Source: Desulfobacteraceae bacterium (GTDB lineage Bacteria > Desulfobacterota > Desulfobacteria > Desulfobacterales > JAUWMJ01). Taken from it: a DNA stretch of 6,299 nucleotides. The stretch spans positions 1 to 6,299 of the forward strand of contig JAUWOH010000196.1 of NCBI GenBank assembly GCA_030612225.1, in the 5' to 3' direction. Position 1 is the first letter of the stretch. Each line of letters begins with the position of its first letter. Below are positions 5,683 to 6,299 of the stretch, one piece after another. Both the position numbers and the translations under genes were made by a program. Below the pieces are notes generated by a model. It did not search any database and was not told the DNA's origin. It saw nothing but the letters and a program-made list of their open reading frames with translations.

Positions 5683-6299
5683 ATGAACGAAAACCGTCAC
5701 ACAGTATTATGCGTGGATGACGAAAAAAACATCCTGCGATCATTAAAACGTCTCCTGAGAAAAGAAGACTACAGACTTTTAACGGCATCAAGCGGTGAAG
5801 AGGGGCTTAAGGTTCTTGAAAAAAATGACGTTCACATGGTAATATCCGACCAGAGGATGCCTAAAATGAGCGGCACGGAATTTCTGGCTGCTTTAAAGAC
5901 AAAATACCCTGACGTTATCAGAATAATACTTTCCGGCTATACGGAGGTGGATTCCATTACTGAATCCATAAATAAGGGACATATTTACAAATTTCTGTTA
6001 AAACCCTGGAACGATCAGAATTTAAAATTGGAAATCAAACAGGCCCTTGAACAGTACGACCTTATCCAGGCTAATAAGAAACTTGATGAAAGGGTCATCC
6101 AGCAAAATAATGAACTAAAAGAGATTAACGAAAACCTGGAAAAATTGGTGCAGGCAAGAACAAAAACACTTGAAATTCAAAATCAGGCTCTCGAACTTTC
6201 CAGGGCAATACTTGAAGATCTGCCCTTTCCGGTTATCGGTATAAGCGCTGAAGGAATGATCGCTTTAACCAATAAAAAAACTATGGCCTTATCCTTCAA
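5683..6299 (+). CDS. Response regulator with coiled coil and PAS domain (3' partial)
   Basis: The frame from the ATG at 5683 is open to the right edge (205 complete codons). The receiver (about 1-122) begins MNENRHTVLCVDDEKN and has Asp12/Asp13, phospho-acceptor Asp56 in ISDQRMPKMSG, Ser84, and Lys107 in a KPWND motif typical of the receiver group found in HupR- and RpfG-like regulators. A long charged coiled coil (about 123-172) follows, then the start of a PAS domain (ILEDLPFPVIGIS, from about 176). The C-terminal output lies outside the window; a kinase, an HD-type domain or PAS alone are all possible. An in-frame GTG at 5674 is an alternative start, and a stop at 5656-5658 limits further extension. 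The Shine-Dalgarno is weak, so the start is moderately sure. It is likely part of the same signalling cluster but may have its own promoter. Confidence 0.9.
   Translation, partial: MNENRHTVLCVDDEKNILRSLKRLLRKEDYRLLTASSGEEGLKVLEKNDVHMVISDQRMPKMSGTEFLAALKTKYPDVIRIILSGYTEVDSITESINKGHIYKFLLKPWNDQNLKLEIKQALEQYDLIQANKKLDERVIQQNNELKEINENLEKLVQARTKTLEIQNQALELSRAILEDLPFPVIGISAEGMIALTNKKTMALSF

Overview
The window holds five co-directional genes on the + strand, all for bacterial two-component signalling. I see no gene on the - strand, no rRNA or tRNA, and no transposase. The moderate GC content, the long PAS/REC hybrid kinases, the HDOD gene and the REC proteins with a KPW signature fit a Gram-negative, environmental, signalling-rich bacterium. 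I lean towards the Desulfobacterota (sulfate-reducer-like deltaproteobacteria). That is an inference from gene style and repeat type, as there is no phylogenetic marker here.

Layout: (1) 2-2986 is a hybrid histidine kinase cut at its 5' end (PAS-PAS-HisKA-HATPase-REC-REC-REC). (2) 3007-3330 is a stand-alone HPt phosphotransfer protein. (3) 3339-4541 is a soluble REC-histidine kinase fusion. (4) 4574-5437 is an HDOD-domain protein. (5) A 245-base gap (5438-5682) carries a repeat and an orphan Shine-Dalgarno-like sequence. (6) 5683 to the window end is a REC + coiled coil + PAS protein cut at its 3' end. Genes 1-4 are spaced by 20, 8 and 32 bases and look like one operon, whose promoter lies outside the window.

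How they fit together: the hybrid kinase has no HPt of its own, and an HPt gene follows immediately. The likely route is His288 of the kinase to an Asp in one of its receivers, then His52 of the HPt, then a receiver Asp such as Asp51 of the REC-kinase. That second kinase would start a further signalling step. No DNA-binding output domain is visible. The HDOD protein and the last REC-PAS protein are the candidate outputs or adaptors.

The most unusual signal is a set of four short repeat blocks, each built of 7-base units but each with a different unit sequence. Three lie inside the hybrid kinase gene (1484-1584, 1813-1862, 2376-2403), are read through in frame, and sit where conserved domains normally have short loops. 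The fourth (5510-5584) lies between genes. Three of the four also have an inverted-repeat layout. They look like a small mobile or expanding heptamer element that is tolerated in coding sequence when it keeps the frame.
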